Shown one piece after another: positions 1 through 12,803 of a DNA stretch of 64,000 bases. The notes under the pieces are model-generated. The model was not told where the DNA came from. It saw only the letters and a program-made list of their open reading frames with translations, and ran no database searches. The first letter of the stretch is position 1; each line of letters opens with the position of its first letter. The position numbers were made by a program, and so were the translations under genes. Origin of the DNA: Carex sylvatica (taxonomy: Eukaryota > Streptophyta > Magnoliopsida > Poales > Cyperaceae); the NCBI GenBank assembly GCA_964058845.1, contig CAXKVR010000052.1, forward strand, positions 62,001-126,000, in the 5' to 3' direction.

Positions 1-3000
1 GCTCCAAACACCTTCAATTGGAATGTTGTATTAAGGTTGTAAATGCCCTATTATCTTAACATGTAGACACACCACAAGAGTGCCCCAAACACCTTCAATT
101 GGTGAGTGGTATTATCTTTGTAAATTTCATATTATCTTGCAATATAGATACACTACTAGAGTGCTTACAACACCTTCAATTGGAGTGTTATATTAAGGTT
201 GTAGATGCCCTGTTATCTTGCCACATACAGACACCACAAGAGTGGTCAAAACACTTTCAATTTGAGTGTTGTATTAGGGTTGTAAATACCCTATTATCTT
301 TCCATATAGAGACACTACTAGAGTGCTCCAAACACATTCAATTGGAGTGTTGTATTAAGGTTGTAAATGACCTATTATCTTAACATGTAGACACACCACA
401 AGAGTGCCCCAAACACCTTCAATTGGAGAGTTGTATTATCTTTGTAAATGCCATATTATCTTGCCATATAGAGAAACACCAATACTGGTCCAAACACCTT
501 CAATTGAATTGTTGTATTAGGGTTGTCAATGACCACTGATATTTCCATATAGAGACACTACAAAAGTGCTCGAAACACTTTCAATTAGATCATTGTATTA
601 GCTTTGTAAATGCCCTATTATCTTACCATATAGAGACACTACAAGAGTAACCCAAACACTTTCAATTAAAACATTGTATTAGCTTTGTAAATGCTTCCAA
701 CTCCTTCAATTGGAGTGTTATATTAGGGTTTTAGATGCCCTGTTTTCTTGCCATCTAGACACACTGTTAGAGTGCTCCAAACAACTTCAATTCGAGTGTT
801 GTATTAGGGTTGTAAATCCAATATTATCTTACTATTTTGACACACAAGAAGAGTTCTCCAAACACCTTCAATTGGAGTGTTGTATTAGTTTTGTAAATGC
901 CGTATTATCTTGCCATATAGAGAAACTACAAGACTGCTCCAAACACCTTCAATTGGAGGACTTAATTAGGTCTGTAAATGCCCAGTTATCTTGCAATCTA
1001 GAGACACTACTAGAGTGCTCCAAACACCTTCAATTGGATTGTTGTATTAGGGTTGTAAATGCTCGGTGACATTGCCATATAGAGAGACAGTACTAGAGTG
1101 CTCCCAACACCTTCAATTGGAGTGTTGTATTAGGGTTGTAAATGACCTATTATTTTCCCATATAGAGGCAATACACGAGTTTCCCAAACACCTTCAATTC
1201 GAGTGTTTTATTAGGGTATTAATAATGCTATTATCCTGCAATCTAGAGACACTACTAGAGTGCTCCAAACATATATAATTGGATTGTTGTATTAGGGTTG
1301 TAAATGCCCGGTGATATTGCCATATAAAGAGATAGTACTAGAGTGCTCGAAACACCTTCAATTGGAGTGTTGTATTAGGGTTGTAAATGCCCTATTATCT
1401 TGCCATATCGAGACACCTCTAGAGTTTGCCAAACACCTTTAATTGGATTGTTGTATTAGGGTTGTATGCTCTATTATCTTGCCATTTTGACACACTAGAA
1501 GAGTTCTCCAAACACCTTCAATTGGAGTGTTGTATTAGTTTTGTAAATGCCATATTATCTTGCCATATAGAGACACTTCTATTGTTTGTCAAACACCTTC
1601 AATTGGATTGTTATATTAGGGTTGTAAATGCTCTATTATCTTGCCATCTTGAGACACTACTAGAGTGCTCTAAACAGCTTTAATTAGAGAGTTGTATTAG
1701 GGTTCTAAATGCCCAATTATCTTGCCACATAGAGATACTACAAGAGTGGGCCAAACACTTTCAATTTGAGTGTTGTATTCGGGTTGGAAATAACGTATTA
1801 TCTTTCCATATAGAAATACTACTAGATTGCTCCAAACACCTTCAATTGGAATGTTGTATTAAGGTTGTAAATCCAATATTATCTTACTATTTTGACACAC
1901 AAGAAGAGTTCTCCAAACACCTTCAATTGGAGTGTTGTATTAGTTTTGTAAATGCCGTATTATCTTGCCATATAGAGAAACTACAAGACTGCTCCAAACA
2001 CCTTCAATTGGAGGAGTTAATTAGGTCTGTAAATGCCCAGTTATCTTGCAATCTAGAGACACTACTAGAGTGCTCCAAACACCTTCAATTGGATTGTTGT
2101 ATTAGGGTTGTAAATGCTCGGTGACATTGCCATATAGAGAGACAGTACTAGAGTGCTCACAACACCTTCAATTGGAGTGTTGTATTAGGGTTGTAAATGA
2201 CCTATTATTTTCCCATATAGAGGCACTACACGAGTTTCCCAAACACCTTCAATTCGAGTGTTTTATTAGGGTTTTAAATGCCCTCTTATCTTGCCATCTA
2301 GAGACATTACTAGACTGCTCCAAACACCTTTAATTGGATTGTTCTATTAGTGTTGTAAATGCCCGGTGATTTTGCCATACAAAGAGACTGTACTAGAGTG
2401 CTCGATACACCTTCAATTGGAGTGTTGTATTAGGGTTGTAAATGCCCTATTATCTTGCCATATCGAGACAATTCTAGTGTTTGCCAAACACCTTCAATTG
2501 GATTGTTGCATTAGGGTTGTATGCTCTATTATCTTGCCATCTGGAGACACAACTACAGTGCTCCAAACCCCTTCAATTGGAGTGCTGTATTAGGATTGTA
2601 AGTGCAATATTATCTCTCCATATAGAGACACTACTAGAGTGCTCCAAACACCATTAATTAGAGAGTTGTATTCGGATTGTAAATTCTCAATTATCTTGCC
2701 ACATAGAGACACTACAATAGTGATCCAAACAACTTCAATTCGAGTGTTGTATTAGGGTTGTAAATCCAATATTATCTTACTATTTTGACACACTAGAAGA
2801 GTTCTCCAAACACCTTCAATTGGAGTGTTGTATTAGTTTTCTAAATGCCATAATATCTTGCCATATAGAGAAACTACAAGACTGCTCCAAACACCTTCAA
2901 TTGGAGGACTTAATTAGGGCTGTAAATGCATAGTTATCTTGCCATATAGAGACACTACTTGAGTGCTCCAAACACCTTCAATTGGAGTGTTGTATTAGGG

Positions 3001-6000
3001 TTGTAAATGCCCTATTATCTTGCCATATCGAGACACTTCTAGAGTTTTTGTATTAGGGTTGTATGCTCTATTATCTTGCCATCCGGAGACACTACTACAG
3101 TGCTCCAAACCCCTTCAATTGGAGTGTTGTATTAGGATTGTAAATGCAATATTATCTCGCCACATACAGACACCACAAGAGTGGTCAAAACACTTTCAAT
3201 TTGAGTGTTGTATTAGGGTTGTAAATACCCTATTATCTTTCCATATAGATACACTACTAGAGTGCTTACAACACCTTCAATTGGAGTGTTATATTAAGGT
3301 TGTAGATGCCCTGTTATCTTGCCACATACAGACACCACAAGAGTGGTCAAAACACTTTCAATTTGAGTGTTGTATTAGGGTTGTAAATACCCTATTATCT
3401 TTCCATATAGAGACACTAGTAGAGTGCTCCAAACACCTTCAATTGCAGTGTTGTATTAAGGTTGTAAATGACCTATTATCTTAACATGTAGACACACCAC
3501 AAGTGTGCCCCAAACACCTTCAATTGGAGAGTTGTATTATCTTTGTAAATGTCATATTATCTTGCCATATAGAGAAACACCAATACTGGTCCAAACACCT
3601 TCAATTGAATTGTTGTATTAGGGTTGTCAATGACCGCTGATATTTCCATATAGAGACACTACAAAAGTGCTTGAAAAACTTTCAATTAGAACATTATATT
3701 AGCTTTGTAAATGCCCTATTATCTTACCATATAGAAACACTACTAGAGTGTGCTCCAAACACCTTCAATTGGAATTTTGTATTAAGGTTGTAAATCCAAT
3801 ATTATCTTACCATTTTGACACACTAGAAGAGTTCTCGAAACACCTTCAATTGGAGTGTTGTATTAGTTTTGTAAATGCCATATTATCTTGCCATATAGAG
3901 AAACTACAAAACTGCTCCAAACACCTTCAATTGGAAGACTTAATTAGGGCTGTAAATGCCCAGTTATCTCGCCAAATAGAGACACTACTAGAGTGCTCCA
4001 AATACCTTTAATTGGATTATTATATTAGGATTTTAAATGCCCTGTTATCTTGCCATATAAAGAGACAGTACTAGAGTGCTCGATACACCTTCAGTTGGAG
4101 TGTTGTATTAGGGTTGTAAATGCCCTATTATCTTGCCATATCGAGACACTTCTAGAGTTTGCCAAACACCTTCAATTGGATTGTTGTATTAGGGTTGTAT
4201 GCTGTATTATCTTGCCATCTGGAGACACTACTATAGTGCTCCAAACCCCTTCAACAGGAGTGTTTTATTAGGATTGTAAATGCAATATTATCTTGCCATA
4301 TAGAGACACTACTAGAGTGCTCGAAACATTTTCAATTGGTGTGTTGTATTAGAGTTGTAAATGTCATATTATCTTGCCATATCGAGACACTTCTTTTGTT
4401 CGCTAAACACCTTCAATTGGATTGTTGTATTCGGGTTGTATATGCTCTATTATTTTTCCATCTTGAGACACTACTAGAGAGCTCCAAACATCTTTAATTA
4501 GAATGTTGTATTAGGGTTGTAAATGCCCATTTATCTTGCCACATAGAGAGACAACAAGAGTGGGCCAAACACCTTCAATTGGATTGTTGTATTAGGGTTG
4601 TAAATACCCTATTATCTTTCCATATAGAGACACTACTAGAGAGATCCAAATACCTTCAATTGGAGTGTCGTAAATACCCTATTATCATTCCATATAGAAA
4701 TACTACTAGATTGCTCCAAATACCTTCAATTGGAATGTTGTATTAAGGTTGTAAATCCAATATTATCTTACCATTTTGACACACTAGAAGTGTTTCCCAA
4801 ACACCTTCAATTGGAGTGTTGTATTAGTTTTGTAAATGCCATATTATCTTGCCCTGTAGAGACACTACAAGACTGCTCCAAACAGCTTCAATTGGATTTT
4901 TTATTAGGGTGGTAAATGCCCAGTGATATTGCCATATAGAGAGACAGTACTAGAGTGCTCCAAACACATTCAATTGGAGTGTTGTATTAAGGTTGTAAAT
5001 GACCTATTATTTTGCCATATAGAAGCACTAATCGAGTTTCCCAAACACCTTCAATTCGAGTGTTTTATTAGGGTTTTAAATGCCCTGTTTTATTTTGACA
5101 TTACTAGAGTGCTCCAAACACCTTTAATTGGATTGTTCTATTAGGGTTGTAAATGCCCAGTGATATTGCCATATAAAGAGACTGTACTAGAGTGCTCGAT
5201 ACACCTTCAATTGGAGTGTTGTATTAGGGTTGTAAATGCCCTATTATCTTGCCATATCGAGACAATTCTAGAGTTTGCCAAACACCTTCAATTGGATTGT
5301 TGTATTAGGGTTGTATGCTCTATTATCTTGCCATCCAGAGAAACTACTACAGTGCTCCAAACCCCTTCATTTGGAGTGTTGTATTAGGGTTCTAAATGCC
5401 CAATTATCTTGCCACATAGAGATACTACAAGAGTGGCCCAAACACTTTCAATTTGAGTGTTGTATTCGGGTTGTAAATATCATATTATCTTTCCATATAG
5501 AAACACTACTAGAGTGTGCTCCAAACACCTTCAATTGGAATTTAGTATTAAGGTTGTAAATCCAATATTATCTTACCATTTTGACACACTAGAAGAGTTC
5601 TCCAAACACCTTCAATTGGAGTGTTGTATTAGTTTTGTAAATGCCATATTATCTTGCCATATAGAGAAACTACAAAACTGCTCCAAACACCTTCAATTGG
5701 AGGACTTAATTAGGGCTGTAAATGCCCAGTTATCTCGCCAAATAGAGACACTACTTGAGTGCTCCGAACACCTTCAATTGGATTTTTTATTTGGGTGGTA
5801 AATGCCCGGTGATATTGCCATATAGAGAGACAGTACTAGAGTGCTCCAAACACCTTCAATTTGAGTGTTGTCTTAGGGTTGTAAATGCCCTGTTATTTTT
5901 CCATATAAAGGCACTAAACGAGTTTCCCAAACACCTTCAATTCGAGTGTTTTATTAGGGTTTTAAATATGCTATTATCTTGCAATCTAGAGACACTACTA

Positions 6001-9000
6001 TAGTGCTCCAAATACGTTTAATTGGATTGTTATATTAGGGTTTTAAATGCCCTGTTATCTTGCCATCTAGAGACATTACTAGAGTGCTCCAAACACCTTT
6101 AATTGGATTGTTGTATTAGGGTTGTAAATGCCCTGTTATCTTGCCATATAAAGAGACAGTACTAGAGTGATCGATACACCTTCCGTTGGAGTGTTGTATT
6201 AGGGTTGTAAATGCCCTATTATCTTGCCATATCGAGACACTTTTAGAGTTTTCCAAACACCTTCAATTGGATTGTTGTATTAGGGTTTTATGCTCCATTA
6301 TCTTGCCATCTGGAGACCCTACTACAGTGCTCCAAACACATTCAATTGGAGTGTTGTATTAGGATTGTAAATGCAATATTATCTCGCCATATAGAGACAC
6401 TACAAGAGTGCTCCAAACACTTTCAATTGGAGTGTTGTATTAGAGTTGTAAATGCCATATTATTTTGCCATATCGAGACACTTCTATTGTTCGCCAGACA
6501 CCTTCAATTCGATTATTGTATTAGGGTTGTAAATGCTCTATTATCTTGCCATCTTGAGACACTACTAGAGTGCTCTAAACACCTTTAATTAGAGAGTTGT
6601 ATTAGGGTTCTAAATGACCAATTATCTTGCCACATAGAGATACTAAAAGAGTGGTCCAAACACTTTCAATTTGAGTTTTGTATTCGGGTTGTAAATACCC
6701 TATTATCTTTCCATATAGAAATACTACTAGAGTGCTCCAAACACCTTCAATTGGAATGTTGTATTAAGGTTGTAAATCCAATATTATCTTACCATTTTGA
6801 CACACTAGAAGAGTTCTCCAAACACCTTCAATTGGAGTGTTGTATTAGTTTTGTAAATGCCATAATATCTTGCCATGTATAGAAACTACAAGACTGCTCC
6901 AAACACCTTCAATTGGATGACTTAATTAGGGCTGTAAATGCCCAGTTATCTCGCCAAATAGAGACACTACTTGAGTGCTCCAAACACCTTAAATTGGATT
7001 TTTTTATTAGGGTGGTAAATGCCCGGTGATATTGTCATATAGAGAGACAGTACTAGAGTGCTCCAAACACCTTCAATTGGAGTGTTGTATTAGGTTTGTA
7101 AACGACCTATTATTTTTCCATATAGAGGCACTAAACGTGTTTCCCAAACACCTTCAATTCGAGTGTTTTATTAGGATTTTAAATATGCTATTATCTTGCA
7201 ATTTAGAGACACTACTAGAGTGCTCCAAATACCTTTAATTGGATTGTTATATTAGGTTTTTAAATGCCCTGTTATCTTGCCATATAAAGAGACAGTACTA
7301 GAGTGCTCGATACACCTTCAGTTGGAGTGTTGTATTAGGGTTGTAAATGCCCTATTATCTTACCATGTAGACACACTACAAGAGTGCTCCAAACACCTTC
7401 AACTGGAGTGTTGTATTTGCTTTGTAAGTGCCATATATAGAAACTACAAGACTGCTCCACACACCTTCAATTGGAGGACTTTATTAGAGTTGTAAATTCC
7501 CTGTTATCTTGCCATATAGTGAGACATACAAGAGTGCTTGAAACACCTTCAATTGGAGTGTTGTATTAGGATTGTAAATGCCCTATTATCTTGCCATATT
7601 GAGACACTTCTAGAGTTCGCCAAGCACCTTCAATTGGATTGTTGTATTAGTGTTGTAAATGCACTATTATATTGCCATCTGGAGACACTACTAGAGTGCT
7701 CCAAACACCTTTAATTGGATAGTTGTCTTAGTGATGTAAATGCCCAATTATCTTGCCATATAGAGACACTACAAGAGTGGTCTAAACACCTTCAATTTGA
7801 GTATTGTATTAGGGTCGTAAATGCCCTATTATCTTGCCATATAGAGACTACTAGAGTGCTTCCAACACCTTCAATTTTAGTGTTATATTAGGCTTGTAGA
7901 TATCCGGTTATCTTGCCATCTAGAGACAGTACTAGAGTGCTTCAAATAACTTCAATTGGAGTGTTATATTAGAGTTGTAAATGTCATATTATCTAGCCAT
8001 ATAGAGACACTACCAGGGTTCCCCAAACAACTTCAATTGGCGTGTTGTATTAGGGTTTTAAATATCCTAATCTGGAGACCTCTAGAGACACTACTAGAGT
8101 GCTTCAAACAATTTCAATTGGCATGTTGTATTATGGTTTTAAATATCCTATTGGAGTGTTTTAAGTGCTCCAAATATCTTCAATTGAAGTGTTTTATAAG
8201 TACCCTCTTATGTTGTCATCTGGAGACACTACTAAAGTGCTGCAAAGACTTTCAATTAGAGTGATGCATTATGGTTGCAAATATCATCTTCTCTTGCCTT
8301 ATAGCGATATTACTAGAGTGTTCCAAACACCTTTAATTGGAGTGTTGTATTAGGGTTGTGAATGCCCTATTATCATACCATATAGAGACACTACAAGAGT
8401 GCTCCAAACACCTTCAGTTAGAGTGTTTTATTAGGTTTGTAAATGCCCTATTATCTTGCCATATAGAGACACTACCAGAGTTACCCAAACACTTTCAATT
8501 TGTGTGTTGTATTAGGGTTTTAAATATCATAATCTGGAGACACTAATAGTGGTCCAAACATCTTCTATTGGGGTTGTAAATATCCTATTATCCTGCCATC
8601 TGGAGATACTGCTAGAGTGTTCCAAACACATTCAATTGGAGTGTTTTTATTATACAACTACCCTTTTATGTTGCCATCTGCAGACACTGCTAGAGTGCTG
8701 TAAAGACTTTCAATTGGAGTGTTGTATTAAGGTTTCAAATACCATTTTCTCTTACCATATAGAGACACTACTAAAGTGCTCCAAACCCCTTCAATTGGAG
8801 TGTTCTATTAGCGTTGTAAATGCCCTGTTATCTTGCCATATAGAGACACTACTAGAGTGCTCCAAACATCTTTGATTGGAGTGTTGTATTAGGGTGGTAA
8901 ATGTCATGTTATCTTGTAATATAGAGACACTACTAGAGTGCTCCAAACATCTTCAATTGGAGTGTTGTATTAGGATTGCAAATGGCCTATTTATCTTGCA

Positions 9001-9667
9001 ATTTAGACACACTACTAGAGTTCTCCAAACACCTTCGATTGGAGTATTGTATTAGGGTTGTAAATGTCCTATTAGCTTGCCATATAGAGACACTACCTGA
9101 GTTCTCCAAACACCTTCTATTGGAGTGTTGTATTGGAGTTGTACGTACTCTATTATCTTGCCATATAGAGACACTATAAGAGTGCCCCAAAAATCTTCAA
9201 TTGGTATGTTGTATTATGATGGTAAATTTCCTATTATCTTACAATATAGAGACACTACTAGAGTGCTCAAAACACCTTCAATTGGAGTGTTGTATTAGAG
9301 TTGTAAATTCCATGTTATCTTTCCATATACAGACACTAATAGAGTACTCGAAACTCCTTCAATTGGAGTGTTGTATTAGCTTTGTAAATGCCCTATTATC
9401 TTGCCATATAGAGACACTACTAGAGTGCTCCAAACACCTTCAATTGGAGTGTTGTATTAGGGTTGTAAATGTCCTATTATCTTGCCATATAGAGACACTA
9501 TAAGTGTTCTCCAAACGCCTTCAATTGGAGTGTTGTATTAGCTTTGTAAATGCCCTATTATCTTGCCACATTGAGACCTTACTAGAGTGCTCCAAACACC
9601 TTCAATTGGAGTGTTTTATTAGGGTTGTAAATGCCCCATTATCTTGCCATATACACTAGTAAAGTGC
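1..9667 (+). repeat. 81-bp satellite array (left block, about 119 monomers)
   Basis: Tandem array of an 81-bp monomer already running at the left window edge. Landmarks in order within each monomer are CACCTTCAATTGGA, TTGTATTAGGGTTGTAAATG, CTATTATCTTGCCATATAGA and GACACTACTAGAGTGCTCC. As 81 is 27 codons and the consensus has no stop in one plus-strand frame, open frames of 60-154 codons recur, reading roughly SKHLQLECCIRVVNA then LLSCHIETLLEC. The other five frames of the consensus carry stops. The frame is also cut in many monomers (for example TCTTAACATGTAG near 370 and 3480), there is no initiation context, intron or other domain, and repeat edges do not match ORF edges, so I call it satellite rather than gene. 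Monomers are most divergent at about 7900-8750 and closest to consensus at 8750-9660. I do not recognise the family. Confidence 0.93.
835..6800 (+). repeat. Higher-order duplications inside the satellite
   Basis: A marker monomer variant containing TTTTGACACAC followed by AAGAGTTCTCC recurs at 835, 1485, 1890, 2783, 3813, 4774, 5579 and 6795. Intervals are 650, 405, 893, 1030, 961, 805 and 1216 bp, mostly close to whole multiples of 81 (8, 5, 11, about 12.7, 12, 10 and 15 monomers). The blocks around 835-1200 and 1890-2255 are nearly identical over several monomers at an offset of 1055 bp, about 13 monomers. The array therefore grew by unequal exchange of multi-monomer blocks of varying length rather than with one fixed higher-order unit. 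Confidence 0.75.
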
Positions 9668-9675
9668 TCCAAACA

Positions 9676-10171
9676 TGGGGTGTAAACGGAATGGATATTA
9701 TCCAATTTCTTTCGGATTCGAATTGGAGAAATTACCTAAATTATTCGATCCGTATCCATATCCGAGACTATCCGTATCCCTATTTGTATCTAAAAATTTT
9801 TAACGAATAAGGATACAATAAGACTCTTAACGATCCGTATCTGACCGTTTACACTTTTAAACCACAACAAATGTACTATATGTTCTTAAATTAATTTATT
9901 GAGTTGCATATTGTACTAATAATTTATTAAATTGCTTATAGATATATATTTTGATGAATAATATAACACTATGGCATAATTAGTGATTAATATTTTAATA
10001 ATATAATAGATGTTTTATAATCAACAAGTGAATTATGTAAAATATTCGTATCCGTCCGACATCCGATCTGTATTCGTATCCGAAACTATCCTTATCCGTA
10101 TCCGAAAAATTATAACGGATACAGATACGGTAGACCATTATCTGATCCGTATTCGACTGTTTACACCCATA
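9676..10171. mobile_element. Non-autonomous hAT-like element inserted in the satellite
   Basis: A 496-bp insertion splits the satellite. The satellite octamer TCCAAACA is present at 9668-9675 and again at 10172-10179, a perfect 8-bp target-site duplication. The termini are inverted: the left end starts TGGGGTGTAAACGG and the right end, read from the other strand, starts TATGGGTGTAAACAG. Sub-terminal DNA is rich in the motif ATCCGTATCC. The motif block leading to the right end occurs twice, around 9770-9855 and again at 10080-10168, so the 3' end looks internally duplicated. No transposase ORF is present. An 8-bp duplication and GGGTGTAAAC-type ends are typical of hAT MITEs. Confidence 0.85.
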
Positions 10172-10179
10172 TCCAAACA

Positions 10180-10428
10180 CCTTCAATTGGAGTGTGGTAT
10201 TAGGGTTGTAAAAGCCCAGTTATCTTTCCATATAGAGACACTACTAGAGTGCTCCAAACACATTCAATTGGAGTGTTGTATTAGGGCTGTAAATGCCCTG
10301 TTATCTTGCCATATAGTGACACTACTAGAGTTCTCCAAACACCTTCAATTAAAGTGTTGTATTAGGATTGTAAATGCACTGTTATCTTGTCATATAGAGA
10401 CACTTCTAGAGTTCTCCGAACACCTTCA
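10180..10428 (+). repeat. 81-bp satellite array (right remnant)
   Basis: About three further monomers continue in the same orientation after the hAT-like insertion and then stop abruptly inside a monomer, where CACCTTCAATT runs into non-satellite DNA (TCGTTGCAACTTGATC). This is the edge of the array. Its continuity with the left block shows that the mobile element landed in a pre-existing array close to its end. Confidence 0.9.
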
Positions 10429-11029
10429 ATTTCGTTGCAACTTGATCTCAAGTAGATCGATTGAAAAAGGAAAGGTTTGATACTTCTTGTTCTTGATTCG
10501 ATTTGTCGATCTTGATTTTGATTCTATGATCTCTCCCTTTTTTTTCCTTCTTTCTTGCTTGATTGATTGAAATGTAAGATCAAGTGCTTGATCTTGCACG
10601 GGAATTGAGGATCAGATCCATTGGGTGTGTTGATTGGAGATTTGGTGTTGGTGATCTATTCAAACCTGTTGTTGTAGAGATCGATCAAGCCATGCGTGAT
10701 ATTGATTGGGACTGGCAGGTCGGTTATTCGACTACCCCCTGGTGTACACCTGCTCGGTTTTTCTAGTTTGGAAAGATGAGAAGAAGTGAGAGGATCGCGA
10801 GTAAGCAGCTTGTGGCACCCAAGCCCGTCACCTCGCGTGAGGACAAGGTATAAACTATAATACTCTGCTTGATCATGTGTTTGACATGATCCATAAATTG
10901 CGTGTGAATGATTGCATGTTATGGTAAGATTGTGTGTAACGCTTAGTAAAATTTTTGAAATATACCTTATGGCGTGCACCGTTACCTAACAATTTGTACA
11001 TGATTTATTTATTCTGTTTTCACGGTCAC
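10429..11029. other. Spacer next to the satellite, no gene recognised
   Basis: Moderately GC-balanced DNA with repeated GATCGAT/TTGATC words just after the array edge. A 25-codon ATG frame lies at 10776-10853 (starting MRRSERIASK) but has no recognisable domain. It may belong to the retroelement relic that follows. No transfer RNA or promoter signal was seen. Confidence 0.4.
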
Positions 11030-11345
11030 TGGACCGTGACAACGGTAGGCCTCACTTAGATCAATCTCAAGCTTATTTTACCAATCTTACATATACGTTA
11101 TTCTTAATCTTGAGTTAATGCTTTTGCTATCCAATGTCTTGTGCTTCATGACTACATCCTTGATGTTGTATTGCAGTGTATTAATTCATCATTGATGTGT
11201 TATTACTGATCCTTTCAATAGTCATGAACCTACACAGATACTCAAGAAGGAAAACTGTAAAATGCAATTATATATGTTTTGCAAATCTAGTTAAATAGAT
11301 AAGTCGAGGGCTCCCAAAAGCCAACAATCTCTCCCTTTTGACGAT
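11030..11345 (+). mobile_element. Retroelement relic shared with 60.97-61.04 kb
   Basis: The stretch around 11050-11090 (CCTCACTTAGATCAATC, then AAGCTTATTTTACCAAT) recurs with few changes at about 60978-61020, so both are copies of one dispersed repeat. Farther on, about 11310-11345 reads AGCCAACAATCTCTCCC followed by TTTTGACGATTTGCAAAAC, a motif type common near the 3' end of plant LTR retrotransposons. No coding remnant was found. Family and borders are undetermined. Confidence 0.45.
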
Positions 11346-11631
11346 TTGCAAAACATGCATATTAAGTGAGTGCACAAATTGGTTATTCCCACAAATAACG
11401 AAAAATTTGAATTTTTGAAGTTTTGTTTTTCTCTTGCTCTTATGTTTGTGTCATATGTCATGGAATATCAATATAGCATGAACTTGTAATATCTCTCTCT
11501 ATTTTTGAAAATAGTCAAAAGGGTAGAAAATAAAATATAGTTATGCTCAAAATGAAGATAGGGCTCTCCCTCAATTCATGCACTCTCCTTAATTTGGTAA
11601 AATTATAAATTAAGGCCCGACAATAAAATTA

Positions 11632-11738
11632 TAAATAGAGTATTGAAATGAAAGCATGAAAAATTTGCACTAAATATGAATTTTGAGTTTAAAAATATAA
11701 ATAGAGTATTGAAATGAAAGCATGAAAAATTTCCACTA
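11632..11738 (+). repeat. Short tandem duplication, 64-bp period
   Basis: A segment of about 43 bp beginning ATAAATAGAGTATTGAAATG and containing AAAGCATGAAAAATTT occurs at 11632-11674 and again at 11696-11738, an offset of 64 bp. The rest of 11346-11792 is AT-rich spacer with no gene. Confidence 0.8.
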
Positions 11739-11792
11739 ACTTGATCAATCAAATCTTCTAAACTAAGATAATATTGAGATTAAATTTTGATC

Positions 11793-12217
11793 GAGGAGGG
11801 ATCTAATTACACCATTTTATGGTGACACATCTTGACACTATATTTTTATAAGTCATTTTTGCAATTTCAATATTCAAATAGTTGATCCGAACTGTTCAAC
11901 GTGATGTCCATATTAAAGTGTACTTGGAGACCAAATTTTACATTTTTTTTAAATCTATTACTATTTATTTAGAATTTTTTAAAATTGTTGTTTTTCAATG
12001 GTCCAAAATTGTTTGAAAATAACAATTTTGTATACATCTTAATAAATACTAAAAAAATTCTAAAAAATATAAAATTTGGTCTCCAAGCACATTTTAATAC
12101 GGAGATCATGTTGAACGGTTCGGATCGTCTGTTTAGATTTTAAAATCGCAAAACTAGTTTATACAAATATAATGTCATGATGTGTCACCATAAAATGGTG
12201 TAATTGGATCCCTCCTC
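11793..12217. mobile_element. Palindromic foldback MITE, end type g
   Basis: A 425-bp near-complete palindrome. The outer arms read GAGGAGGGATCTAATTACAC on the left and, from the other strand, GAGGAGGGATCCAATTACAC on the right. Inside lies the arm shared by all members of this family (CCGAACTGTTCAACGTGATG, then GTGTACTTGGAGACCAAATT), followed by a short loop and the inverted arm. The tip holds a small hairpin, ACCAT-TTT-ATGGT. There is no ORF. A (TA)n(CA)n microsatellite begins immediately after the right end. Confidence 0.85.
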
Positions 12218-12218
12218 T

Positions 12219-12241
12219 TTATATATATACACACACACACA
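12219..12241. repeat. (TA)n(CA)n microsatellite
   Basis: A simple TA run passing into a CA run, abutting the foldback element on its left. Related elements elsewhere in the window also touch TA, GA or TC microsatellites. Confidence 0.9.
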
Positions 12242-12803
12242 AAACATACTACCATACTCTCAAGTCTAAACTATGTACTTTTATTTTGCTACCCTGGACC
12301 TATTGAAAACCATGTAAATATATGATTTAAGCACTCACATACACGCTTCCGCTTCATTGATAGCATATTCAATTTTTTCATTATACTCAGTACCAGAAAA
12401 CGGAAAACCGACACAGAGGGGCAAAGTGTTAAACATACTAGCTAGTCTCAGGTACACAATGTGCATCTTGACCATTTCCTTAAATAATACACAATCCCTT
12501 TGCCCTTTTTTTATGTTATAGAAAGCCTACTGTTATCCATATAGCTCATTTAGGGATTCCAAGCGGATTGAAGTCGAAAAAGAAAATGGTACATGTTCTC
12601 TTTAATTTGTCCCCTAAAAGTTTGAGCAAATCACTAACAACCTTACTATTTGCTCTCTTTTGTTTTGTTCCTAGACCCCTCTCTCCACTGATTAAATTGG
12701 ATAGTGCTAAAGACAAGTAGGGGTCAATTTGTAAGCACGATATAATTAACGAATGCTGTATATCGCTATTTTTTATTTTCCTTTTTGCCAATGTATATAT
12801 TAT
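12242..12803. other. AT-rich spacer, nothing recognised
   Basis: No gene, splice signals or repeat structure that I can support. An 81-codon minus-strand frame at 12546-12791 has lysine-rich, low-complexity content and no known motif. Confidence 0.5.

Noticed and set aside
99..9503. More than twenty plus-strand ORFs in the satellite as genes of a repeat protein family
   Set aside because: They share one 27-residue repeat, begin and end at chance Met and stop codons in different monomers, have no introns or other domains, and many monomers carry stops.
1..10428. CRISPR-like array because of regular repeats
   Set aside because: Monomers are contiguous 81-bp units without unique spacers, in a plant nuclear context.
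1..10428. CENP-B-box-like site in the monomer (CTTCAATTGGAGTGTTG)
   Set aside because: It lacks the TTCG and CGGG bases of the box, so centromere identity cannot be argued from it.
10010..10480. 156-codon ORF
   Set aside because: It joins part of the hAT-like insertion to the satellite remnant and is an artefact of the insertion.
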